From contig WARS01003734.1 of assembly GCA_008933995.1 (NCBI GenBank), positions 1,882,599 through 1,946,598 of the forward strand: a DNA stretch of 64,000 bases. The letters run 5' to 3'. This DNA comes from Datnioides undecimradiatus (taxonomy: Eukaryota; Chordata; Actinopteri; Lobotiformes; Datnioididae). Shown one piece after another: positions 18,301 to 28,942 of this stretch. Made by a program: the position numbers and the translations under genes. The notes below the pieces were generated by a model, which saw nothing but the letters and a program-made list of their open reading frames with translations, ran no database searches and was not told the origin of the DNA. The number at the start of each line of letters is the position of its first letter. Positions within the stretch are counted from its first letter, which is position 1.

Positions 18301-21300
18301 CAGTCAGTGGGTCACTGCTCTTCCTCCTTCAGTAGACAATGGCAGCTACTGTTATAATTACCATGGATTAAAAAGTTTCATGTATCATTTGTCATACTCT
18401 CAAGGGAATTCCTGACAAGCGAAAGGCAATATGACCTCAAAGGTGTTTGATTTCCTGGTGTTATAAGACTCGCTTGCCTGTTAAAACATGATAAGTTGCC
18501 CAATCAAGTTGTTTGTCCTGAAAATTATATTCACCACTCCATTCTGCTCATTTTAAGGGCTAGTGCCTCCAACCTGCAAATAATTTCAGCTTTGTGTGCC
18601 AAGATTGATCATATCTCTGCTACAGCATTACAAAGGAATTTCATTTGTGGCGCTTAAAGCATTGAAAAACAACATTTTGAAAACTCAACACCACTTTCTT
18701 TGCACAAAGCATGCAAATTTCTTTGTTTAGTAATTATTTTAAATCCACACAAGCATCATCCAAAGTTTGTAAAATGTTTTTACATTTTCTTGATCAAATT
18801 ATCAGTAACTTACTTGCAAAAGAAATAGTCAAATGGCTGAAACTGCTATGGATAAACAGATAGCTGTATTTTAGGCAAGGCAAGTTTATTTACATAGGAC
18901 CATTTAGGAAAAAGGTAATTCAAAGTGCTACAGGTTACTAAAGATACACCAAAAAGAAATTACATTTAAAATAAAATAGATTACAATTAACGTGACCGGC
19001 GAGAATGGGAAAATCGCAATTAAAAACATTAGATTAAAAATAAATTTAATTAAGCTGTGTTATAGGAACACTGTTGTGAAAAATGATTTTTTTGAGCTGA
19101 TTTAAATGAGCTGACAGTCCAGACCTCAGTTACATAAAAGTAAGTGGAAGATGGTTGAATGTGTTAGCTAACTATAATGAATTAATGCTAAAATAGATTG
19201 CTGGTTGTTGGAACAGTTAGCTAAAACTAACAGGAACATGGTTGACTTCATTATCTAACCATGCTTAAATGGTTAAAGCAGATAGCTGTTTTTGGGAACC
19301 GTTAGCTAAAGCTAACGGGAACATGGTTGACTTCGTTAGCTAACTATAATATATAAATGTTTAACAGATAGTTAGTTGTTGGAACAGCTAGCTAAGGGGA
19401 AGATGGTAAAAATCATTAGCTAACAGTAATAGTTTAATGGTTTAATTACTTTCTGTTTGAGCAGTTAGCTAAAAAGAGTTCGGTACACACTAACACTAAG
19501 CTAAATGTAATAGACAAACTGCTGCAATTGCTAATGAAATGCTGGAACAGATTTTTTGTTAGCTAATGGGTATTAGCTGAAATTGCTATGGAGAGATGTT
19601 TAAAACAGATAGCTGTAACAGCTAAAACAGCTAAAGACAGTTGAAGTTAGCTAATGGTTAAATTGCTTGTTGTTGGAGCAGTTAGTGAAAAGTAATGTTA
19701 AACACCTGAAGTTAATAGTAATGGGTAATGGATGGATAATTAGTTAAAACAGATAGGACAGATAGAACAATTAGCAGGTAGATGGTTGAAGTTAGCTATA
19801 ATATAATGCATGAATGCATTTTTTTTTAGAAGAAATGGGTTTTAAGAAAACAAGAAAAACAAAACAAAAATATGAAATGTATTAAACATAAAATGTTTGA
19901 GAAAAACTGTAAACTGAAATCCTGGAATATTGCAAGAAATAGAAAATGAATGCTTTTTGACGCATTAATGCACCCAAGGGTTAAATATAATTATCTTACT
20001 TTTACCGTTGTATGTATTGTATGTTTCGGAACCTGAGAGGTGACAGTAGACCTAGATTAAGACAGGACAGCAGTTCCTATCTCTACACAGGGACACAATA
20101 CCCAGCCTTATCTGCTGTATGCAGAGTTTTGTAGCTGCAGTCTGGTTTAACTTGAGCCCTGGACTACCTGGCTATTTCGGTGTCAGTTGATAAGGCTGTG
20201 AAAGGCCTTTTCAGAGCACAGGGCTCTGTTACTCTTACTTCTTACAAATGAACATTCATAGGTCCTGAGAACAGATCCAAAGACTGTAACTCGATGCTTC
20301 ACCCCACACTGGGGTTGTCGACAGAGCTAGGAAAGCCTCCTCCCAGTGTGTCTACTCAGTATTTACGTGTCCTTTTCTTGTTTCTGTTTCTTTCTCTTCC
20401 CTTTAAGTAAACATATGTGGCTGAAGGGTTTTTTGTGCTTTATCCTTTATTTCTCAAGAGAGTTGACTTTATGTCGCAAGATGTGACAGTGCAGTTTGAC
20501 TTGGCATCTCCCTGAATCAGTCATGCATGATACAGCAGTGGATGTTCGATAGCTGTGGCCCTGTGAGTTTACTCAGGCTTACTCGTGTGATGTTAAGCCA
20601 GCTTAAGTGTGTAATTAAGCAGGTGTTTCTTTACAGAATCTCCGTGTACGGATGGTGAAAGGTGCAGGGCTGGCCCTGTCCTTTGGAAAGCTGCCTGGGT
20701 CCCTGTGCTCTAAATACATGCTGGTAGACGGGGAGAAAGTCATGTTTGGATCTTACAGGTGAGTCGGACACAGCTTAAAAATTGGACTGTGCTTTGGATT
20801 TTAACCCCAAAACTTTGTGCATTAGGTTTTGTTTTGAGGATGTATTAATTTGTTGTATCTATTTTTCTTAAAATAGTTGGTTTACAAAATCAAAATACAC
20901 AAATACATGGATAAATCATATATTATATTATAATAAATACATCAAAAGTCAAATGAAATGATAATAAGGCATATAACATGATCTTCCTCACCAGACAAAG
21001 AATTCACTGGGTTCAATTCATAGGTGTTTCATTTTTTTTCTGTACAACTTGCAAAAACTTTTGTACCAAAAAGTTCCCCAACAAGTTGCATATATAAATA
21101 TTTTACTGCCATACTTGGGCATGACAAGTTAAACAGTAATTATCATAAATTTGAAAACTAATTACAGCACAATGTGACCTCAGAGACACTCTAAAACTCA
21201 CTGGCCTGTTAAAACATGATAATAAATTGCCCAATCAAGTGTTTGTCCTCAAACTTATAGCAACCACTGTATTCTGCTCATTCAAAGGGTTTAAACAGCA

Positions 21301-24300
21301 AATGATTTCAGGTTTGTGCAGCAAGATTTAATTTCTCTGTAACTGATATGCACAACAACACAATGAAGGAGTTTATTTGTGTTGCTGAAAGCACTGAAAA
21401 ACCTGAACACTAATCTGTATTTCCACAAAAAGACATCACAGAGTAATTATCTGAAATCCACACAAGCATCATCTAATGTTTGTAAAATGTTTTTACAGCA
21501 GGGTAACATGACAGCAGATCCACTTTAAGGCAATTGTAATAAAAGACAGAAATGCTGTTTAAAATAATGTGACAAATATAAGCAACTTATCCCAAAAAGC
21601 AGAAACTGTGATTAACCATAATGAGTCAGATAGAAAAAGAAATCAGATTGTAGATGTTGGGATGTCTTTTGTTTCTCTCCATCTTTGAGATGATGGTTCC
21701 CATGCAAGAGCTTTCATACAAACAGGTTCAAGTTGCATACAAATAACTTTTTCTGGCACACGCATAAAATTGCACCTGGTTCAGGCTTTTTGTTAGAGTA
21801 ATATCACCAAATTGGCTTTTCCTTGCCTTTTAGATGTCATTTGCATGCTTGTAACTTGACAAGTTACTTAGCTACTTATTATCATAAATAAATGGGCAAA
21901 CTCTCTGCTTAGGAAGCTGTCTTTAAAAGAATTGGTCACTCTTAAAGTATAAAAATTACTTAACTTCATGCTCCAAACATTATATCTTGCTCCATTTTAT
22001 TAGCTTTTAAACTGCAGTTTTATTATTATATTATTTGTTCCATTACGTATGTGAACCTAAAGCTGCAGTCTGTTTTCCACTCCCAGGTCCAAATGTTAAG
22101 AGGCTGGCACTCTTCAAATATGAAAACGTCTTTCAGGCCACAGCACAATAGAAAATTAACTTCAGATCAGCACACTGATGACTCCTTAAAGACTTTCTCG
22201 TGCATATTAAATGTGTGGAATGACTGGAATGCTTTTTGCAGCAGACTCTCCTTATCTAACGTTGGTTGTGCACATAAATCTTTTGTTGCAGATCAACTTG
22301 TTGCCTGGTATGATTACCGATTGAGGCGGACGTGAAAAATAAACCCTGTGAGATTATTGAGTGGAGGCAAAAAGCTTTTTATGACACCTGAGCGCTTATT
22401 CACAATGATTAACGACGTTCAGGGAAATAATTGCACCACCTACGTTTGTTAACCCTTTGGCATTGAATGTAAAAGATATTAGAGTGCAGGTTACAGCAGA
22501 AACATGTGTAAAAGTGTGAAATACAGGAAGGTATGATTTGTAACATGATGGCCCAACCTTTACTTGCTTAAGTTTGGTACTGAGTATATATATCTAGTCA
22601 GTAATAGAAGAAGTACTTAGATGATTAACTTAAGTAAAAGTAATAATACCACCATGTAAAATACTTTGTTTTAAAGTAAAGGCTTTGTACTGGTCAGGCA
22701 AATGTACTTTATATTAAAAATAAAGTATTCAATTAGATTAGATTTTGTGTAATAGATTATTATGACACATGTATTAATGTAAAATCAAGATTTTTACTGT
22801 TGGCATTGGTTGAGGTGAAGCTCATTTGCTGCAGCAGATGATTATTTTCAGTATGGATTGATCTGCTGATTATTATTTGATTGGTTTGTTTGGCTTGTAA
22901 ACAATGTAGTGGAGTAAAAAAAAAAAGCAAAATCAAAATATAGTGAAATAGAAGTTGAGACACAATAATCGAATGAAATACGTCACATTTTCAGTTCAGT
23001 AGTTTAGTTCAGTGCTTGAGTAAATGTACGAAACAGGAAACAGTCTGACAGTTTAACCCTTTAACACATGAGCCTGTCCTGTAGGTGCCTTTGCCCATTT
23101 TTCTAGAATACCTGCAACGTTTGATACTTGGCAGTTATTTACAATTCACTGCATGTTGGGAGAGTGTGATAACAGTTGAACAACTCTGTCTCTGTCTCAT
23201 AATGTGTGAAAACAGGCCATAAAATGGAAACTTTCTCCACCTCTGTGTGTGCAGTGGGAACAAAGTGGGTACTTCCTGGGCTTCTGGGACATTCACAAGT
23301 GAAATTACCATAATAACACCATTTTGGCTGTAATGTGCAACATCTCAGCTTTCAGAAACCATGACGTAATTACTGTAATCCAAAGTGCGCAAATGTGTTG
23401 CCAGCGACACATTCGGAGTTATAGGGTTAAAGGTGTCTTGCAGAGTTTTTGACCACTATCAATCATTCACTAAAAATTATTTAAAGTTCAAAGTTTGGTG
23501 ACCAAACAGTCAAAAAGGATTCTCTGCCTATTTATTGTAGTGAAAACACAGAAATGTCTCTTTATTAACTGTAACACAGCGTTTAAAACCAGCATTCAAA
23601 GCTTTGTTATGCTCAGAAGGAACTATTTCACCTCATACAGTAATTGTTTTTTATAGCTGTCCTGAAAGCCACATTTGAAGAAGGCCTGAATGGTTGAAAT
23701 GCAAAAATTGGTGATCATAAAATTTAAAGAAGTTGTTGCACATTCTCACCTGAAACTGACGAACACCCAACCCAGACTCCGTGCGAAAATAAGCTGATTT
23801 ACATGTTTTGGATACAAGGTGTGAAACAAGTTAAGCTCTTGTCTACAGTAACTTCAGTCTGAACACAGATGACACATCATCCCACATGTCATGTTTCTTA
23901 CCTGCAAGGGACTTTCATGAGCAAGTTCTGACACTTCTGATGAACCACGTTAGTGACCGCACTGGTGATGAAACCGCTTTCTGTTTGCTTCATGAAGATC
24001 GTGGTCGTGTGTTGAAAAACAAAACTGGGAGGGCTGATTTGGGCTGAGTGAAACCTGAAACACTGTGTTTTGACTCATTAAAACTGGAAGCTCAAGTCAA
24101 GAAATTTAGGTCTGTTTGACTTTTAGATCAAGTTTTTGAAGCTTTTAAGGAAAGGGGACAATCACCTTCTGTGGTTTATGGCTGCTTTATTATAAAAAAT
24201 ACATCAAAGAACTGTACATTTGGAGGTGTCATCAGGGAAACTACCATTTGTTCATTGGTTTTCATCTAAAAATACAAATAAAGTTTCAAAAACAGTTGAA

Positions 24301-25749
24301 AGTTTTTGCGTGTATATGCACATTTGTCTTCTTGCTAAGTGTTGCTAAGTTCTTTGCGTAAATGAAACTCTATAACATGTTTCATTTCATTACCATTGAA
24401 CAGACTGGTTCTCGTTTTTATGCTAAAGTAAGCTAAATGGCTGATGTTTATAGTGTTAAAGATATCGTTTAAAACATATTTAAAAAAGGTGATTTTTCCA
24501 CCATAGTTTTGGTTTAAATACCTCGTTTCTCCTCCAGCTTCACCTGGAGCTCCTCCCGGATGGACAGGAACACGATCACCGTGATGTCGGGACAGACTGT
24601 GGACTTCTTTGACAATGACTTTAGGGAACTGTACGCCGCGTCTGAACAGGTGGATCTCTACAAAGAGTTCAACATCACCAAGCCGCCTTTACCAACACCC
24701 GTCACAAAGCCAAAGGTGGAGCCGATTCAGCCGCTACCCGTTTCCACGTCTCGCTTTCAAGTATCTGTCAATGACTCCCGCCAGATTGACCTAAAGGTAC
24801 CTGCGCATAAATACCACAATCCTAAGTACTCTTTAGTTTTTGGGAACAGTAGGGGCCTAACAGGGTCTCTCCAAGACCTACGAGCTCCGAGTGATGTGGT
24901 GTTAGGTGGACTGAACCAGAGGAACGGCGTGCAAAACAACATCTTTCACGGCAGCAAGGAAAGGCTTGACCGAGTCACCCCACAGAGTCCTGTCTCACCT
25001 ACAGAGGAGGAGGATGAAGATGGAAAAGGAGGTTTCAAGAAGAACCAGGCAGTCGGAGTGAAGAAACGCAGCTCCTTCAGACACTTCTTGAAAGGTAGAG
25101 GAGCCAATCATAGCACAGAGACTATAGAGGAAGGTGTGGTCACTCCTCAGAGCCCCACGCCACCTTGTAAACTGCCGGAGACCAACGGCGTTGCAGGAAA
25201 TGAAGTGGATGACTCGTTTGAGATCATTGACAAACCAGGTCCGCTGAAAAACAAACTCAAGAAGCCATCAAAGGTCATTCAGAGAAGTATGTCTCTGCAG
25301 ACCATCAACACAGGAGACGAAGATGGTAAGAGCTCACACATTCTGTATTTAATTGATTGTTGTTTCATTTAACAATAACTGCAGTTAGTAATTAATATTA
25401 AGATTGTTGCTGGTGAACAGTGTCGAGCATTAAGCAGTTACAGAGCCAGATACTTGTTTCGGGAGCTGGTGGAGACCAAATATGGAGCTAAAAAGCAAAA
25501 AATGGGCAACTGTTTGCAAACACGGTCAACATCTAAACACAAAAGGTGTTTTGATATCAGTCTGTGCTCATGAGTGTCCAAAAATAAATTAGTTATTGCA
25601 GATTAAGGAAGTGTTTACATGCATTAGTGTCATATTAATCCATTAACTTTGCTACTTATTTGCATTTTAATTAATATGTTCTCTTTCCCCCCCCAACAGG
25701 ATCTAAAAGCCGCCGGCGGCATCAAAAGAAAAACTGCATCCAGTCATGA
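12330..25749 (+). CDS. fam83f: FAM83F-type protein (FAM83 domain, CaaX terminus), five coding exons
   Basis: FAM83 proteins share an N-terminal FAM83 (DUF1669) pseudo-phospholipase-D domain that anchors casein kinase 1 isoforms; human FAM83F binds CK1-alpha and is membrane-targeted by C-terminal prenylation. Coding exons: 12330-12803, 18022-18189, 20637-20758, 24538-25325, 25700-25749; all phases close (533 aa). The start MAESQLLCLDDEHVNEKV and motifs SDTEVPSLDIGW, YKGVTRV, THPP and VVAIVMD closely follow human FAM83F as I remember it. The FAM83 domain spans about residues 15-300. The HKD-like segment SKYMLVDGEKVMFGSY keeps Lys and Asp but lacks the catalytic His, as is usual for the family. 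FRELYA (Phe283) matches the region holding the CK1-binding phenylalanine. Exon 4 encodes a low-complexity acidic/serine tail. Exon 5 adds SRRRHQKKNCIQS, a basic stretch plus a CaaX box. Intron 1 is the largest (5.2 kb). Confidence 0.93.
15300..15600 (+). promoter_or_regulatory. Promoter-like CCAAT cluster in fam83f intron 1
   Basis: Two inverted CCAAT boxes in the same context (TGATTGG, ATTGG at 15324-15328 and 15381-15385) sit 57 bases apart, with an octamer-like GTATGCAAAC between them at 15341-15350. CpG is locally more frequent than in the rest of the intron. This could be an alternative start or enhancer for fam83f. No spliced exon joining to 18022 could be shown. Confidence 0.25.
16429..16452 (+). 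repeat. (ATGA)6 tetranucleotide microsatellite
   Basis: Six ATGA units in tandem in fam83f intron 1. Confidence 0.9.
18433..18784 (+). repeat. Intronic direct repeat, copy 1 (fam83f intron 2)
   Basis: Aligns by eye with 21176-21496. Shared blocks include CCTGTTAAAACATGATAA, TTGCCCAATCAAG, TTTGTCCT, ATTCTGCTCATT, AATCCACACAAGCATCATC and TTTGTAAAATGTTTTTACA, in the same order and orientation, with small indels and substitutions between. Confidence 0.9.
18874..18940 (+). repeat. Teleost GGCAAGGCAAGTTTATTT repeat
   Basis: The segment opens with GGCAAGGCAAGTTTATTTAC and ends with AATTCAAAGTGCTACAGG. This is a degenerate form of a repeat I recall as very abundant in fish genomes (consensus with TTTATTTGTATAGCAC and AATTCAAAGTGCTTTACA). 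The family name is left open. Confidence 0.6.
19141..19800 (+). repeat. Degenerate tandem repeat, about 86-bp period (GTTAGCTAA-rich)
   Basis: Units start with GGAAC(A/C)G(T/C)TAGCTAA near 19210, 19295 and 19381, and a diverged unit starts near 19459; the spacing is 85, 86 and about 78 bases. The first two share AACATGGTTGACTTC. Later units are more diverged, and GTTAGCTAA words continue to about 19800. Confidence 0.7.
21176..21496 (+). repeat. Intronic direct repeat, copy 2 (fam83f intron 3)
   Basis: Partner of 18433-18784, lying about 2.7 kb downstream on the other side of fam83f exon 3. The copy is about 30 bases shorter, with several small deletions. Confidence 0.9.
22600..23035 (+). repeat. 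Dispersed AGTAAAAGTA repeat in fam83f intron 3
   Basis: It contains ACTTAAGTAAAAGTAATAAT followed by ACCACC, the block TTTAAAGTAAAGGCTTTGTA, and the closing motif CTTGAGTAAATGTACG. These match the other copies in the window. It directly precedes the MITE at 23057. Confidence 0.5.
23057..23426. mobile_element. piggyBac-like MITE flanked by TTAA
   Basis: A 370-bp segment is flanked by TTAA at 23053-23056 and at 23427-23430. Its ends are inverted, CCCTTTAACAC on the left and CCCTATAACTC on the reverse of the right, matching at 9 of 11 positions. TTAA target duplication plus CCCT-starting ends is the hallmark of piggyBac-superfamily elements. No open frame or transposase is present, so it would be a non-autonomous derivative. 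Confidence 0.6.
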
Positions 25750-26063
25750 GCTGAGCAAACAAACTGTTGTTAATGCTGGAGGATCTCATGAGTAAACAAC
25801 CTGCTGCTACCTGCTGAGTCACAGTATCACCCTCCTGTAACCAGGTGACAGGTGATTACTTTACATGACCTGAGTGCCGTCGGTGTCTCGGGCCTGTTAA
25901 ACCTCCTCACTTTGGGGTGAAAGTCCTCTCTGTGCCAGGGGGGAGTGAACACAGATGAGATGTTGTAGTTTAACTAATCATGTGAGGAACCAGTCAATGC
26001 TGTAGCCAAAGTGTTGATGGAGGCGGATGTCATTGCCATCGTTTTGTTTTTCTATGTTTTTAT

Positions 26064-26069
26064 ATTAAA
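26064..26069 (+). terminator. Candidate poly(A) signal of fam83f (ATTAAA)
   Basis: The variant signal ATTAAA lies about 315 bases after the fam83f stop and is followed within 30 bases by a T-rich tract. Positional inference. Confidence 0.35.
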
Positions 26070-28099
26070 TTATTCTCCAGTGAAGCGTTGTTTTTTTATA
26101 TTTTACATGTGTGCTTGAACCTGACGCCTGGGCTTTAACCCAGGTGGAGAGTGGGTGGATTGCGTCACGCCTGTGAGTTGACCTGGTTGCCGTAGTGACA
26201 GGGAAAAGTGATCAGTTTGCGCTGAGTGTCGCCTTACAAAAGGAACCTTGGTGACAGAATAAGTCTTGATCGCGGTGCGTCGGACTACAGGCTGTGAATA
26301 ATGTACACCGTGCTGAGTGGGGCACTTTTGGCAGCTGCTGCACGACTTCATGTTGGCACACAAGTCGGGATTTTGGGTTTGTTCAGGTGAAACAAAAAAG
26401 ATGCAAATAATCCAAATGTGGTATTAGGATTGGAATAGAAGAAAAACAGCAGACGTTTCTCAAATTAACTGACATTTAATCACATTTTGTGGTGATTAAG
26501 TGTCATGAAACACCAGTTTTATTGGTGGACAGTGTGATGCTGGCAGGTCCAACTGAGCACCTGAAGTTTGTTTACAGCCAGTGGGGTTGTTAATACTTTT
26601 AAGATGCTATAAAAGGGAATTAAAGGTCTGATTGTATAACTAAGGCTTAATATTAATAATCTTAACTCTTAACTTAATCTCATAATTAATGTTCACAGTC
26701 CGTAACGTCTGCATCGGCAGCGATGACAGGAACAGAAATGTCTCAGTTTCACAGTAAGAGCCTCTGAACAGGAGGAATTTACAACTTTAACGATTATTAA
26801 CGATTATACACGTGCGTCGGGATGCATTCATTGACTTTGTGGACTGTCCTAATTTGTATCAAGTATTGTTTATTTTAAACAAGTATCAAAGTTTACAGTT
26901 CTGGTATCGTGACAACATGGGTGTGATGATACGAAGGCAGTAAGTAAATACAAATGAGGCACCGTGAACAAACATCTCCTCTAAGTCAAATATCTTCGCA
27001 GAGTTTGTTCATTTCATGAGATTTTAACATGAAACTCAGTGCAAATTGATCCTGCTGGCAAAGAAAAGCAGGTCTGTTGATGTTTAGGTGGAAAAATCAA
27101 GAGTCTCGGTTTGTTCGGCGACTAATAGCTGCAGAACCAGACAGGTTCACTGGTCTCCCTGCTGATAAAAGACTTTATGTGAGACTGAAGATGATTTAAT
27201 GCTTCTTGTTTTTAGTAAAATGATTTGCAGACATGAGAGCGATGTCTTTTATTTCTGTAAAACACATCTGTGATTGTTGTTGAAAGGGCTTCATATGACG
27301 CATTATCCTACAAAATCCCAGATTAGACCCCAATATAGGAAACTTTACAATCCATTTACATCTGCTGTTCTGTGACTGACACAGAAAAACATTCATTTAT
27401 CATAAAAAACACCAAATATTTCCTTACTTGGTGCTGAAGTCATTTTTCGCACTGATATATTGCATCAATACGCCCCCATATCTGAAGAGAACATTGTGGG
27501 GAAGTGTTTAGTAATGTTGCTGTTACTGTTTTTTGTTAATCAGGAAACCACAACTCCCTATCACAGCATCACACACCGTCACAAGACAGGAAAAGCCCCA
27601 GCACATCAGATATCGGCTTAATCTGATTACATAAACGCTAAGAATGACAAGATCTAAGGAGAGGATGTGATGGAGGTGCTAAAGAAGGTTGAATGTCTTC
27701 AGTCCCACATGAAGGTTCGGGCAGGACTGATGATGCAGCACCATCTAGTGGAGACACAGCCACACAAACGCATTTAAGGTCAAAGGTTTATTTAGAAAGT
27801 AGTAGTTGGATCCATCAACCACCATAAAGTCATTAAATTATACATATGAAAACACTTTTTAATTAAAGAATATTACAATATTACTTTTTAATTAAAGAAA
27901 ATAAAGCTGTACAATTTCAAAATATTCTTAAGTTAATTTTAAATGTGACAGGACATTGTTTTTAGTTTTTATTCACTTTATTTACAACAGTTTGGTTTGA
28001 TTTGACGAGCTAGTGAAGTGTAATAACTGGTAAACCCACCCTTAATCCCATTTGCTACTGCTTTTTTAAAAAAAAAATTTAAATATACATTATAAACAT

Positions 28100-28105
28100 T
28101 TTATT
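28100..28105 (-). terminator. Candidate poly(A) signal of cyth4
   Basis: AATAAA on the minus strand, about 840 bases past the cyth4 stop codon. An ATTAAA variant also occurs much closer, near 28880-28885, so the true site is undecided. Confidence 0.25.
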
Positions 28106-28344
28106 AGATTGCTCCAGTGAAAACACCCAGATCAGGTTTAACAAAGTGCTGCATCCCCCGACTGATTCAGTCAACAAGAGTTTCCTTTTAGCCTTTCCTG
28201 TTGATTTCTGATTCATGGTTTGTAACTGAGACATTGTGAAATAATGTACAGAGTACAGAGCTGCTGTTCGTAGCTACAGACGACCAGCAGCGTCGACGGA
28301 CCACGCCACGAAACTTCCTACATGTGAGTAAAACAGTGGTCACT

Positions 28345-28690
28345 TGAAGTGTCTTAGGCATTGTTTGTGTGTCTGTTTGTTTGTTTGTTTGTTTGGCATC
28401 TTTGTGATCACGTTTGCAACTTTTTGTGTTCATTTTGTGTCTGATTATACGCGTTTTGCTCCTCATCTCTATTTGTTACACACGTGCTGGTGGTTGTTTT
28501 GTCCTTTTGTGGTTGGTTTTTGTCTGTTTATCGTGATTTTGCTTCTCTTTGGGATTATTTTGTGTCTCTTCCTGATAACCTTCTTTCTCTGTGGTCGTTT
28601 TGTGTCTCTCTGTGGTTGTTTTGTGTCTCTTCCTGATAACCTTCTGTCTCTGTGGTCGTTTTGTGCCTCTTACTGGTCCTCTGTGCATCT
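28345..28690 (+). repeat. TTTTGTGTCTCT minisatellite, with (GTTT)n
   Basis: Degenerate units carry TTTTGTGTCTCT and GTGGT(T/C)GTTTTGTG. A higher-order 61-bp period is clear at the end: TGTGTCTCTTCCTGATAACC recurs at 28561 and 28622. A GTTT tetranucleotide run lies at about 28372-28394. The frames it creates on both strands are artefacts of the repeat. Confidence 0.85.
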
Positions 28691-28942
28691 TTGCGATTTA
28701 CTCTCAGAGGCTTCTGTTGTGCATGCAGATTGCAGAAGTAAGGCAGTGACTTCACACTGCAGCTAGGAATAGCTCCTGACACTTTTTCACACTTGTTAGT
28801 TCCTAATACGTATATTTCTGTGAAATTAACTTCTGCTTGTATTGTTCCTTAAGAGCGACTGTCAGATAGTAACAGTGATTTAATCCATAAAGGAACACGT
28901 CCAGGATCCAAAGTCAGATGCTGTCTCCATTGTTGCTCGGTC

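Larger units (their letters stand above)
25750..28942. other. Convergent spacer between fam83f and cyth4
   Basis: The stretch holds the 3' untranslated regions of both genes (candidate poly(A) signals at 26064 plus and 28105 minus) and a minisatellite at 28345-28690. No coding exon was seen. The longest frames here belong to the minisatellite and do not resemble a protein. Confidence 0.6.
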
